37,500 bases of DNA from Monoplex corrugatus (Eukaryota; Mollusca; Gastropoda; Littorinimorpha; Ranellidae): positions 51,505,567 to 51,543,066 of the forward strand of contig JAPXFY010000013.1 in NCBI GenBank assembly GCA_030674185.1, given 5' to 3'. Under the pieces are notes generated by a model. That model did not search any database, was not told the origin of the DNA, and saw only the letters and a list, made by a program, of their open reading frames with translations. Below, one piece after another: positions 1-9,707 of this stretch. Each line of letters opens with the position of its first letter. Within the stretch, counting starts at the first letter, position 1. Position numbers and translations under genes: made by a program.

Positions 1-690
1 GGGAGTCGTTACAGTTTTCAGCCGTTCGTTGTCCAGGTGTGTGCTTCGTTTGGTAAAAGTTACTTGATTTCTGTGATTTATGAGGTCAAGTCTGTCCCAC
101 GAACCCTGTGTTCATGTGCTATTTTTTTGTTTCCTAACCTGCATAATCTCAAGACTGTTTGCTCCGTGCATAGGTTGCTTATGCCACCGACATGGAGATC
201 CAAAATGAGTTAGACAAAATATACTCTTGCGCATCAACCATATTAAATATTGAACTTGTACTTATTTTACTTTACAGGTAGTAGACTGTAATTTTTTCCG
301 TGCTTCCAGCTGTCCAAGAAAGTAATGTGCAGGCTTTTACACAAGCCTTTATGTCCAGGTTTTATTCAATGCAAGCCCTCGTCCTGTAGTGGTTCGGCTT
401 TTAAGATCAAGGAAGACCTCCGACAACCGTGTAGGAAGCGGCTGTAGGAACCCGCACATGAAATATATTTTTTAAATTAAAGTGGAAGTGGTTTTATAAC
501 TGTGGTGTTAGCTCTGATATAATGGTAGTGGTTGGCTGGGCTAAAAGCAACACGAACCTAACATGTCAATCCGAAACCCAACCAGCTGAGCTATTGAAGC
601 CCACAGACAAAGTTGTTTTTAATACGAACTAGGACTTCCCTCTTAAATTCGGCTACACAGTTAAATCAAGTAGAATAAATGCAAATACAT
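1..690. other. unique sequence, no gene seen
   Basis: This is non-repetitive AT-leaning sequence before the first microsatellite. No open frame longer than a few tens of codons has recognisable protein content. No RNA gene or inverted repeat stood out on either strand. A short stretch near 531-545 (gttggctgggct) resembles the 3' end of the 604-bp retroposon family found at 8715-9318, but it is too short to call. Confidence 0.5.
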
Positions 691-700
691 TTTTACGACC

Positions 701-1052
701 CTGAGAGAGAGAGAGAGAGAGAGAGGGAGAGGCGGAGAGAGGGAGAGGAGACAGAGAGAGAGAATAGGGAGAGAGGAGAGAGAGGAGAGAGAGAGAAGAG
801 GAGAGAGAAGAGGAGAGAGAGGGAGAGAGAGAGAAGAGAGAGTGAGAGAGAGGAAGAGAGAAGAGAGTGAGAGAGAGGAAAGAGAGAGAGAGAGAGAGAG
901 GGAGAGAGAGGAAAGAGGGGAGAGAGAGAGAGAGAGAGAAAGAGAGGAGAAGAGGAGAGAGAGAGAGAAGAGAGAGAAAGAGAGTGAGAAGAGGAAAGAG
1001 GAGATGAGAGTGAGTAAGAGAGAGAGAAGATAGGAGAAGAGAGAGAGAGAGG
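701..1052. repeat. (GA)n microsatellite, about 350 bp
   Basis: The tract is nearly pure purine on the plus strand, GA dinucleotides mixed with GGA and GAA variants. Translations are Arg/Glu-rich on plus and Ser/Leu-rich on minus and are artefacts of composition. A homopurine mirror-like tract of this length could form triplex DNA; that is inference. Confidence 0.97.
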
Positions 1053-1108
1053 ATTTTAGCGTTGCAAGATAAGAGCAGAAGGAAAAGCAAACGCAATAGA
1101 CAATAATA

Positions 1109-1218
1109 GACACACACACAACACAACAACAACAGTCAAACAACACACACACACCACACACACACCACACACAACAACACACACACACACACGCACACAC
1201 ACACACACACACACCACA

Positions 1219-1251
<33 letters not shown>

Positions 1252-1275
1252 ACCGCACACACACACACACACGAA
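1109..1275. repeat. (CA)n microsatellite, interrupted
   Basis: CA dinucleotide tract with frequent CAA and CCA interruptions. It follows the GA tract after about 55 bases of ordinary sequence. Cys/Val-rich frames on the minus strand are artefacts. Confidence 0.96.
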
Positions 1276-1491
1276 AACCGAAGAACACTGCTATACTAAA
1301 CAAACAGAAAACGAAACAAAGCCAAATGAAAACGAAAAGAAATAACAGAAAAAATGTTGGAGAAGTAACCGTGCTAGAGCTTCCTGTCAGTTTTCAGGTC
1401 CTCCAAAGGGGTGATCCTTACCCTCCCAGAGCGGGTGACAATCGTTTGGTTTTGTCTAGGACTCGATGCGTCTGAGTAACAAGAGGGAAGG

Positions 1492-2602
1492 GGCATCTGC
1501 ATAAATGTAGAGCGAGCCATCCAATTTTAAGGCAAGTCTCTGAAAATTGGCATCTGCACAAAGGTACAGCGAGCCATCCAATTTAAGGCAAGTCTCTGAA
1601 AATTGGCATCTGCACAAACGTACAGCGAGCCATCCAATTTTAAGGCAAGTCTCTGAAAATTGGCATCTGCACAAACGTACAGCGAGCCATCCAATTAAGG
1701 CAAGTCTCTGAAAATTGGCATCTGCACAAACGTACAGCGAGCCATCCAAACTTAAGGCAAGTCTCTGAAAATTGGCATCTGCACAAACGTACAGCGAGCC
1801 ATCCAAACTTAAGGCAAGTCTCTGAAAATTGGCATCTGCACAAACGTACAGCGAGCCATCCAATTTTAAGGCAAGTCTCTGAAAATTGCATCTGCACAAA
1901 CGTACAGCGAGCCATCCAATTTAAGGCAAGTCTCTGAAAATTGGCATCTGCACAAACGTACAGCGAGCCATCCAATTTTAAGGCAAGTCTCTGAAAATTG
2001 GCATCTGCACAAACGTACAGCGAGCCATCCAATTAAGGCAAGTCTCTGAAATTGGCATCTGCACAAACGTACAGCGAGCCATCCATTTTAAGGCAAGTCT
2101 CTGAAAATTGGCATCTGCACAAACGTACAGCGAGCCATCCAATTTTAAGGCAAGTCTCTGAAAATTGGCATCTGCACAAACGTACAGCGAGCCATCCAAT
2201 TTTAAGGCAAGTCTCTGAAAATTGGCATCTGCACAAACGTACAGCGAGCCATCCAATTTCAAGGCAAGTCTCTGAAAATTGGCATCTGCACAAACGTACA
2301 GCGAGCCATCCAAACTTAAGGCAAGTCTCTGAAAATTGGCATCTGCACAAACGTACAGCGAGCCATCCAAACTTAAGGCAATCTCTGAAAATTGGCATCT
2401 GCACAAACGTACAGCGAGCCATCCAATTTCAAGGCAAGTCTCTGAAAATTGGCATCTGCACAAACGTACAGCGAGCCATCCAAACTTAAGGCAAGTCTCT
2501 GAAAATTGGCATCTGCACAAACGTACAGCGAGCCATCCAAACTTAAGGCAAGTCTCTGAAAATTGGCATCTGCACAAACGTACAGCGAGCCATCCAAACT
2601 TA
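1492..2602. repeat. 57-bp minisatellite array, 19 full units plus one partial
   Basis: Units start with ggcatctgca at 1492, 1549, 1605, 1662, 1717, 1774, 1831, 1888, 1943, 2000, 2054, 2110, 2167, 2224, 2281, 2338, 2394, 2451, 2508 and 2565 (partial). Most spacings are exactly 57 bases; a few are 54-56 because of small deletions in the segment between ccatcca and aaggcaag or near the unit start. That segment has several forms (caaactt, caatttt, caatttc, caatt), mixed along the array. Because 57 is divisible by 3, long frames stay open on both strands, but shifts at the shorter units and the lack of any start context or exon argue against coding. A stray fragment lies beyond the retroposon at 2934-2960. 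Confidence 0.97.
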
Positions 2603-2933
<331 letters not shown>

Positions 2934-2960
2934 TTAAGGCAAGTCTCGGAAAATTGCGAC
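2934..2960. repeat. orphan fragment of the 57-bp unit
   Basis: ttaaggcaagtctcggaaaattg matches the end of the 57-bp unit with one change (tctctg to tctcgg). It continues the unit broken at 2602, which places the retroposon 2603-2933 as a later insertion. Sequence beyond about 2960 turns into a CT-rich tract. Confidence 0.8.
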
Positions 2961-3030
2961 TCTCTCTCTCTCTCTTTCTCTGTTTCTTTCTATCATTGCC
3001 AGTGTGTGTCAGTCTCTCTCTATCTGTTTC
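2958..3030. repeat. CT-rich low-complexity tract
   Basis: Short (CT)n runs mixed with TTTCT. Nothing else is seen between here and the trinucleotide tract except about 80 bases of unique sequence (3030-3115). Confidence 0.85.
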
Positions 3031-3120
3031 TATACATTCCAGAACATATCATTTGTACATCACTCACAATGTGCTGCGTTGTGTTATGCTTTGTTTACAT
3101 GTATGTCAATGTATAATGTT

Positions 3121-3180
3121 GTTAATATTAATAATAATATTAATAATGATAACAACAACAACAATAATAATGATATTAAG

Positions 3181-3231
<51 letters not shown>

Positions 3232-3571
3232 AAACAACAACAACAATAACAACAACAACAATAATAATGATGATGATGATGATATCAAATAATAATAATG
3301 ATGATGATAATAATAATAATAATAATAATGATAATATCAAACAATGATATCAGTCTTACATATATTTTGTTGTATAATGATGACGACAATAATAACAATA
3401 GCGATGATAATAATGATGATGACAACAACAACTCCAAAACCAACAATAATAACAGTAATAACAATAATAATAATGATGATGATAATTATAACAATAATGA
3501 TAACGATGATAATAATAATAATGACGATGATGACGACGACGACGATGATGATGATGACGACGACGACGACG

Positions 3572-3606
<35 letters not shown>

Positions 3607-3632
3607 AACGATAACAACAACAACAACAACAA

Positions 3633-3684
<52 letters not shown>

Positions 3685-3730
3685 GAATGATGATGATGAT
3701 GATTGATAGTAATAATAATAATGATATCTG
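3121..3730. repeat. compound AAC/AAT/GAT/GAC trinucleotide tract, about 600 bp
   Basis: Blocks of (AAC)n, (AAT)n, (GAT)n and (GAC)n follow each other almost without interruption; only about 3345-3380 is non-repetitive. All frames are open and give poly-Asn/Asp, poly-Thr/Ile or poly-Val/Ile strings, which are artefacts. Such tracts commonly grow from AAT-type retroposon tails; 3725-3800 (acagcgctattcacc, cgcttacatt) looks like a decayed minus-strand L2-type tail joined to it. Confidence 0.95.
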
Positions 3731-3959
3731 TCTTGTACAGCGCTATTCACCAAACTGATCTGGACTCGCTTACATTACACAATCACAAGACAAAATATAA
3801 TACATACAGTCAAATAGCTAACTGTTTGTTTGCCCTTTGCACTACTTATACTATGAATGAATCGTCTGAATTGTTTCTGAACACCCTGTTTCCCTTTTTC
3901 ATCTCATCCTTGTTCAAACTGAATGTTTCTAAATACTCTGTTTATTTTGTCGTCTCATC

Positions 3960-4110
3960 TTTGCTCCCTCTCTCTCTTTCTGCCTTTCTCTCTTCAAGTC
4001 TGGTTTCTTTGTCTCACTGTCCGTCTCTTTCTCTCTCGGTCTCCCTCCCTCCCTCCCTCCACCCTCTCTTTTCCTCTCTGTCTTCATTCTTTTTCTTTGT
4101 ATGTTTGTAA
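3960..4110. repeat. CT/TCC-rich low-complexity tract
   Basis: Pyrimidine-rich sequence with ctctct and (CCCT)n runs. The predicted Leu/Ser-rich protein across it is compositional. Confidence 0.85.
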
Positions 4111-4244
4111 TTTTGATTTTTACAGTTGATTGTTTTTGTTTAGTTTTGATAAATGCATTTCACTTTCATGTTCTTTATGCTTATATTATATAAAAAAAAC
4201 ACCCAAGTGTGACTGCCCCGTTCAAGCAAACAGGAACCAGAAAC

Positions 4245-4312
4245 AAAAAACAACCAAAAAAAAACAACAACAACAAAAAACAAACAAACAAAAAAAAAAA
4301 ACACGAAAAAAA
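4245..4312. repeat. A-rich tract
   Basis: Poly(A) broken by C, directly abutting the left arm of the fold-back element at 4313. It could be the tail of an older retroposon on the plus strand. Confidence 0.85.
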
Positions 4313-4531
4313 GAATCAGAACGCGTACATAATACAACCAGACAAGACAGGCGCAAATTTTCGGCCAATGAGTCCTTTTCTCACACTGGACGAAGCAGCA
4401 GGGAAGTTTCAGTCTTTTTCTCCTAATTTTTGTATTTCGTGTTTGTTCGTTTGTGATCTTACACTTGACAAAGGCCAGTTGGCCGAAAATTTGCGCCTGT
4501 CTTGTCTTGTATTAAATACGCGTTCTGATTC
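4313..4531. mobile_element. fold-back (inverted-repeat) element, 219 bp
   Basis: Two arms of about 55 bases face each other. The left arm 4313-4368 runs gaatcagaacgcgt ... gacaagacaggcgcaaat ... tcggccaa. The right arm 4479-4531 is its reverse complement with a few differences (a cca insertion and a short internal mismatch in the left arm). The core gcgcaaattttcggccaa is identical. The 110-base centre (4369-4478) is not palindromic. No target duplication is clear because the left side is A-rich. This fits a MITE or a pair of opposed fragments; no transposase is present. Confidence 0.7.
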
Positions 4532-4571
4532 ATTTTGCATGTTTTTTTCTGGTTTTATATTATATGTCTTG

Positions 4572-4863
4572 ACAGTCTTGATGGAGGCAGACAGAAGTAG
4601 ATCACTCATAAGGAAGATTAGGAAAAGACAAGCAACATTTATAGGCCATTTTATGAGGAAGGGGGATTTGGAGCACCTGGTCACAACGGGAAAGCTGGAG
4701 GGAAAGAGAGCACCAGGTAGACCCAGGGAGAGAAAGCTGGACGGACTTGCAGAGTGGCTGGGGATGGGGAGGGTGGGGGAGATGCTGGGGGCAACGAGAA
4801 ATAGAGATGGAAGTCCATGATCGCCAACACCATACGGCAGGGCACCTGATGATGATGATGATA
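4572..4863 (+). pseudogene. RTE-like LINE, 3' end of reverse transcriptase ORF (copy 1)
   Basis: The frame reads VLMEADRSRSLIRKIRKRQ, then FIGHFMRKGDLEHL, GKLEGKRAPGRPR and LDGLAEWLG. This is the C-terminal region downstream of the RT thumb in RTE/BovB-type LINEs (known pattern: RTNESVL ... GHVMR ... GKxxGKRxRGRPR). After a small frame change it ends at caccatacggcagggcacc followed by (TGA)n. The copy is 5'-truncated, starting inside the ORF next to the fold-back element. The same 3' end recurs at 23989-24117, 32300-32420 (minus) and 36487-36640. Confidence 0.85.
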
Positions 4864-5400
4864 TGATATTATATGTGTAGAATAGTAAGGACTAAATGTA
4901 AGACACGTCCAGTGGGACTTAATGCTTATATTCTTGAGTAATAAACGTGTTTTGAAGTTTGTAGTTTGAAGTTTGTCTTTCTGTCTGTGTTTTGCTACCC
5001 TTCCTCTTCTCTGTCTTTAAGTCTCTACTCTTTTCTCTTCCCTTTCTGTCTCTGTCTCTCTTCCTTTCCTGTCTCTCCTCACACTCTCTTGAAGACTGAA
5101 GTCCTCTCTTCTCTCTCTTTTTTAAAAACTTTTTTGTCTGTTTATCTTTTGTTTCACAACAAACGGACATCTAACATACAATGTGGCAACGAAGAATGAG
5201 AACAACAGAAAAATATTACACATATGAAAAGACATGTTGACATGTGAACTCCACATAGTATACAGAATATACTTAATGATGTTTTATACATTGGAAGTTT
5301 AAAAGAGAACGTTAAGATTTAACACATGTCAACATTTCCCCAATGAATCCGTTTCATAAACCACACGTCCTCTCTTCTGACCTCCCCTCCATTTTTTTCT
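4864..5400. other. unique and CT-rich sequence, no gene seen
   Basis: Mostly unique AT-rich sequence with a CT-rich stretch at 4975-5130. A 14-base inverted repeat (atgttgacatgtg at 5233-5246 and cacatgtcaacat at 5320-5332) brackets about 75 bases; it may be chance. No coding frame is convincing. Confidence 0.5.
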
Positions 5401-5408
5401 TTCGTCTG

Positions 5409-5470
5409 CCCCCCCCCCCTCTCTCTCTCTCTGAGTCTCTCTCTCTCTCTCTTCTTTGAGTCTGTCTCTT
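5409..5470. repeat. poly(C) and (CT)n tract
   Basis: A C-run followed by CT dinucleotides. The next 300 bases (5470-5765) include a 97-codon open frame with an acidic GAT-coded stretch that matches nothing I recognise. Confidence 0.85.
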
Positions 5471-5764
5471 TTTTGTTGCTATCCCGTCTTCTGCACCGAT
5501 CCTGTGTATCACTACCTCTATGCTGCTTATTTCGGTTCTCTCACACACCTCCAAACCCACTGAAGTTGAGACAACAGCGCAGGAAGGGTTTCACAATCTG
5601 GGAACATTTTTCAGAATGCTACGATGATGAGAATGAAGATGATAGTGATGATGCTGTGTGGAGACTGCGCGACTGGACTATACTCTATGTTCAGTTTCAT
5701 AAAATATCCTTGCGTCGATCAGGCCTGAGAGATACAGACGTTGCTTTGTTAATACGGGAAATTT

Positions 5765-5985
5765 GAGCAAGACCCTCAACGACGCAATCGTGAAGTCGAT
5801 GACATCCGACTGTACGGTCCCAGTGTTCCCAACCAGCCCATAGTACACTCAACTTTGGGTAGAAGCCGATCGGGGCAATAAAATCTCATACTTTTTTTTG
5901 AAAGTGATGGGGGGTTCGAACCTACGACCTTCAAGTCAGCAGTCCGTTGCACTAACTACTTCGGCACAGTGTCTGATCTCTTCGT
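5765..5985 (-). mobile_element. tRNA-headed SINE, minus strand
   Basis: On the minus strand the head starts near 5980 with an A-box-like tgccgaagtag (about 5957-5967) and continues through gcaacggactgctgactt to a perfect B box, ggttcgaacc (5913-5922). The body downstream (to about 5765) contains ttgagtgtactatgggctgg and ends near gagggtcttgctc. Spacing of the two boxes is tRNA-like, but acceptor-stem pairing and a 3' end are missing, so it is a retroposon head rather than a tRNA gene. Exact ends are uncertain. Confidence 0.65.
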
Positions 5986-6091
5986 GCGTAGATTAGCATC
6001 GGCAGATACGTTAGTTGTTTTCTGTGTTAATATATATCTATACTGTAAGAAAATCGAAGTTTCAATTCGGTTCATTTCAATTTGTTATCAT

Positions 6092-6236
6092 GACCTGGTC
6101 AGCTCATGGGTTTACGTGCAGGCTTAATTAAGGCTTGTACCATGATCACCATACACATGGCACCTGTGACGTTAGTGCATATGGAATTCGTTCCGAGCGC
6201 GGAGACGTCATCTTTAGAAACTGAAACCGAAATCTG
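6092..6236 (+). mobile_element. 3' end of long tRNA-headed SINE family (copy a)
   Basis: The segment from cagctcatgggttta through ggcacctgtgacg and gagacgtcatctt to gaaactgaaacc matches 9558-9707 (plus) and the 3' part of 34912-35658 (minus). The family tail is built from GAAACT repeats, here only two units. The 5' part of the element is absent. Confidence 0.75.
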
Positions 6237-6239
6237 TTA

Positions 6240-6330
6240 TTTTTCTCTCTCCCCTCCCCCTCTGTCTTTCACCTCCCTTCCTACTCCTCTCTACGCGTCC
6301 CCCCCCCCCCCCCAATAAAGTTTGCCAGGG
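6240..6330. repeat. CT-rich tract ending in poly(C)
   Basis: Pyrimidine-rich sequence with a run of 14 C at about 6300-6313, directly after the SINE tail. Confidence 0.85.
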
Positions 6331-6419
6331 AACGCAGAAGGAAACTGCCAGGCCGCCAACAACCCGTGTGGTAGAGAGTGCCAGGAAAGGACTGAGGGCG
6401 ATGCCAGCGGCAGAAGCAG

Positions 6420-6830
6420 ACAAGAGGGGGAAGCATGTAAATTCGCAGATCGCCTAATCAAAACTGGATTATTGTCGCGCGCCCCTCGGGCTTGCACCCC
6501 GGCTTTCCTTCCGTCGACAAGCGCTCGACGCCAATCCCTCTAATTCTGTTTTACTCACTCAATTTCCATCACATCACAATTCCAATTACAGTTAGGACCC
6601 TTCTTAATCAAATCGCGCGCTCGTCGGAAAATCATCTAATTCTATTACCTTGGCGGGTCGGGCATAAGAGATAATTATGGCTTGGCAATGTGTTGGGTAA
6701 ATGATAGATTTGGGTGCTGCGCGGAATACGGAATGGGCTGTCTCCTCGCCGGAGCTATGTTGCTGGAATACAGATTCTCTGTGGGCCATTATGGTGGCAT
6801 TATTGGCCTGCCGACGACCGCATTTGTTTA
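6420..6830. other. complex unique block rich in TAAT motifs
   Basis: About 400 bases of balanced composition with no microsatellite, unlike its surroundings. It carries many ATTA/TAAT cores: cctaatcaaaac, ggattattg, cctctaattctg, ccaattacag, cttaatcaaat, catctaattc and gataattatgg. TAAT is the core recognised by many homeodomain proteins. I see no coding frame with protein-like content. A conserved non-coding or regulatory element is a possibility only. Confidence 0.35.
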
Positions 6831-7320
6831 AGGGAAGCGTTGCGGTGTTAAGACATCTTGAACCAAGACAGCGCGTCACTTCCCGTCGTCTGCTTTTCTC
6901 TGTACTCTGTTCTTTTCTTTTTTGTTCCGGTCTCCTTTTTACCATTCCCCCTTGCTCGTTTGTCTGTTTGATGGAAAAGGAGATGTGCTGAAATAGAAAT
7001 GAGTGTTTAGTCTGTTTTGTTTTGTTCTGTTTTTCCATTCGATTTTGCCTTGTTTGATTTTTTTGTTTTGTTTGTTTGTTGTTATGTCAAGGATTTTCAT
7101 TTGGATTGGATTTTATTTTATTTTGAGCGTTTGTTGTTTTTGTTGTTGTTCTCAGCTTATTGTTTATTGCGTTTTATATTATTCAGTTTCATTTGATAAT
7201 CTTTTTTTTCCGTTGTTTGTTTGCTTGTTTAGTTTGTGCATAGCTGACCATTTTAACTTTCTACAAAGCAAATACTGCAAGGAAAAATTAAACGAACTGA
7301 TGGCTCAACTTTAAAAATTG
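6808..7320 (+). repeat. diverged direct duplication, copy 1
   Basis: This segment pairs with 7909-8455. Shared landmarks in order: acgaccgcatt, aagcgttg, gacagcgcgtcacttcc, a CT/T-rich stretch, gatgtgctgaaat plus gaaatgagt, cattcga, and a final tgcaaggaaaaattaaac-type motif. A T-rich GTTT-containing stretch fills the middle. The two copies have drifted considerably, so the duplication or repeat family is old. Confidence 0.65.
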
Positions 7321-7725
7321 CCAAACATCGTTGAAATGAGTTTGTTAAAGAAACCAGGAGGCTGATTACTGTTTCTGAGATCTTTCAGGGTGCATGTTTC
7401 CTGATCAATTTTGATGTTATTTCCTCTCCATTAAAGGCATTGTTGGCATACAGGTACAAATCCTTCATTCCAATTTAAATGCACAGATTTGGGTTCGGCT
7501 CTAGAACATTTTCTGCATGTGGTCTCCAGTCCACCCAGCTGTGAATGGGTAACTGACCCTGTTCAGGATTGACGAAGTAAAACAATGAGGGAGAAAAGAT
7601 GGGCACCATCCACATGATGCTGGCCTCAAGAAAACTTGAGGTGTCTACCACCTCTCTCCCATTCGACCTCTCAGTTACGGGACATTTTTCTTTTTATACC
7701 TTTTCCTCCTTTATCGTACATTGCA
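7320..7725. other. unique sequence between duplication copies
   Basis: Ordinary sequence with no repeat and no recognisable gene. It separates the first duplicated segment from the 21-bp minisatellite. Confidence 0.5.
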
Positions 7726-7905
7726 AAACACACAATAGATTGCAAAACACACAGAATAGATGCAAAACACACAGAATAGATTGCAAGACACACACAATAG
7801 ATTGCAAAACACACACAATAGATTGCAAAACACACACAATAGATTGCAAAACACACAGAATAGATTGCAAAACACACAGAATAGATTGCAAAACACACAC
7901 AATAC
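7726..7905. repeat. 21-bp minisatellite, about 8 units
   Basis: Units read gattgcaaaacacacacaata or the variant with cacacagaata; the first units are slightly shorter. The array ends four bases before the second copy of the direct duplication starts. The period is divisible by 3, so frames stay open, but the sequence has no other coding signs. Confidence 0.95.
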
Positions 7906-7908
7906 GAT

Positions 7909-8455
7909 AGAAATGCCCACGACCACATTGAAGGAAAGCGTTGTTGTGTAAAGACATATTGAACAAAAGACAGCGCGTCACTTCCTGTCATCTGCTGTTT
8001 CTTTTACTTTTGTTTTTGTTTCGTTGTGTTTCTCGTATTCTCTCCCCTTCTTGTTTATTCTCCACACTTGATGGGAAAAGACACGACGTGCTGAAATGGA
8101 AATGAGTATTGGCACTTGCTTTTTTTTTCTTTCTTTTTTTTTTTTTTTGCATTCGAGGTTGTTTGCTTTATCATTAATTTTTTTGTTTTTCGTTGTTATT
8201 TCAACGATTTTATAATATATTGGATTTTGTTTGCTTCGTGTGTTTGCCTGTTTATTTGTTGTTTGATAATTATCTATTTTATTTTGTCTTACTTTATTGA
8301 ATCTTATTCTACAATTTTGCTTCCGAGTTTTGTTTGTTTGTTTGTTTGTTTGCTTGTTTGTTTTTTGTGCCTACTCATGTGTGGGTGTTCATTTTTAAGT
8401 TTCCTGCAAAGAAAATACCGCGACGCAAATTTAACAAATTGACTGTCGAATTGAT
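7909..8455 (+). repeat. diverged direct duplication, copy 2
   Basis: Partner of 6808-7320, offset by about 1.1 kb. Strong blocks are cacgaccacatt, aagcgttgttgtgt, gacagcgcgtcacttcctgtc, gacgtgctgaaatggaaatg and, at the far end, aaataccgcgacgcaaattt. The T-rich middle contains a (GTTT)n run at 8328-8362. Confidence 0.65.
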
Positions 8456-8714
8456 TTAACGAAGTGTTTGTCTTCTGCTTTTTTTTTCCTGTCTCGATTT
8501 TCTCACTCTGTTCCCTTATGTTCTCTGCCCCTTTTTTCTTGCTGGTTTCTGTCTTATATTGGTCTCTTGAGTGACTACTGGTTTGTTAGTCCTGAACCGT
8601 TAGCTGATGTCTGTTTCTACCTCCCACGAAAAGGATGAGGGACTGGGAACTTCAGGAGGCAGTCTTGTTATTTACTATACTTACTTTTTCCGTGTGCTCG
8701 TACCGGGAGGTATC

Positions 8715-9318
8715 CCCCCTTGCCCTCCCCTCCCCCTTGCCCCCCACCCCCCGTGGAGATTCCGGGGGCTCTTTCAGTATAAATAGTGTCCCCACCCTCT
8801 GGAAATTATGTGCTAGAAATTTTCCTCTTTTCTGTCACTCTCTTTGTTTCTGCCTTGTTCCTTTGCTTTCTGTCATTTCTTCTGATCATTTCCTGCCTTG
8901 CTGGTACATTCACCTGTATGTGTTTGATAAAGTCTTGTGTACTTTTTCTTAGGATTGATAACTGGGTACATGTGTTAAATGCATTTTCGGCTCTAGAGAG
9001 GTGAGATATACGGAAGCAATTTTAGGTAATCTAGGCCCATTTTTATATATGTTTTGGTGTCCTTAGGCATATTTAATTTTGTATTCAGGTATGTTTTTTT
9101 TAAATCCCCTGTGCGATAAATTGGACGGAGTGGCCAACGCCAGGGGCATGTCCTTAGATTATGTGCGCGAATGCATTGATATGTGTTCTTAATTTTCTCT
9201 TCTTTTTTTTTTCCTGTTGAAGTTTTGTATGTGTTTTGAAACGGCTATAGCCCTGATATGGCTCTGCGCAGTTGGCTGGGCTTTAAAAACAATAACAACA
9301 ACAACAACAACAACAATA
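8715..9318 (+). mobile_element. 604-bp non-autonomous retroposon with 13-bp target duplication
   Basis: A perfect 13-base direct repeat, accgggaggtatc, flanks the element at 8702-8714 and 9319-9331. The element begins with a C-rich stretch (ccccccttgccctccc), passes ctctttcagtataaat, gcgcgaatgcattgatat and gttggctgggcttt, and ends in an (AAC/AAT)n tail, as expected of target-primed retroposition. A second copy at about 18318-19175 starts at the same C-rich point, so the 5' end looks defined rather than randomly truncated. No tRNA-like A/B boxes and no ORF are visible. A 5'-truncated LINE 3' UTR remains possible. Confidence 0.8.
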
Positions 9319-9331
9319 ACCGGGAGGTATC

Positions 9332-9557
9332 GTGGGGAGATGGAGCTGATGGTCTGCAAGTGAAGAGGAAACCTGGCACAAAGTTTGGTTGTAGAAGTGG
9401 AGTGTGTCTGGCACTCCCATCTATCCAGTGCCGCTGTGTCTTCTTCCTCTGGCAGTAAAGCCAGACCATCCGGTGTTGTAAGTTCGAAAACTTGGCTGGT
9501 TGACTGGCTTCCTGGTCAGGAGACCAAAACGCTTGGTTCGTTGTTGTGTAACGTAAT
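9332..9557. other. unique sequence
   Basis: Target DNA to the right of the 604-bp retroposon. No repeat or gene recognised. Confidence 0.5.
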
Positions 9558-9707
9558 GGCCAGTTCATGGGTTTATGTGCAGGCTTAAGGCTTGTGCCGT
9601 GATCATTCTGGATCTTCTCCATTCACGTGGCACCTGTGACGTTAGTGCATATGGCATTCATTCCGAGCGCAGAAACGTCATCTTGAGAAATTGAAACTGA
9701 ATTGAAT
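9558..9707 (+). mobile_element. 3' end of long tRNA-headed SINE family (copy b)
   Basis: Matches 6092-6236 and the reverse complement of 34912-35095: ccagttcatgggttta, aggcttgtgccgtgatca, ctggatcttctcc, ggcacctgtgacg, acgtcatcttgagaaa, then a short GAAACT-type tail. The 5' part is missing. Confidence 0.75.

Noticed and set aside
1492..2602. CRISPR-like array
   Set aside because: Repeats are contiguous with no unique spacers, and the window is eukaryotic. The same holds for the 63-, 30- and 21-bp arrays.
3298..3753. Asn/Asp-rich or Ile/Val-rich proteins
   Set aside because: Pure trinucleotide repeat translated in all frames.
5233..5332. 14-base inverted repeat around 75 bases
   Set aside because: Short, AT-rich and without target duplication; likely chance.
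5473..5766. 97-codon frame with an acidic stretch
   Set aside because: Acidic stretch comes from GAT repeats; no domain, no partner exon, and the upstream part is CT microsatellite.
5888..5980. Functional tRNA gene on the minus strand
   Set aside because: Perfect B box, but an imperfect A box, no acceptor pairing and a SINE-like body downstream.
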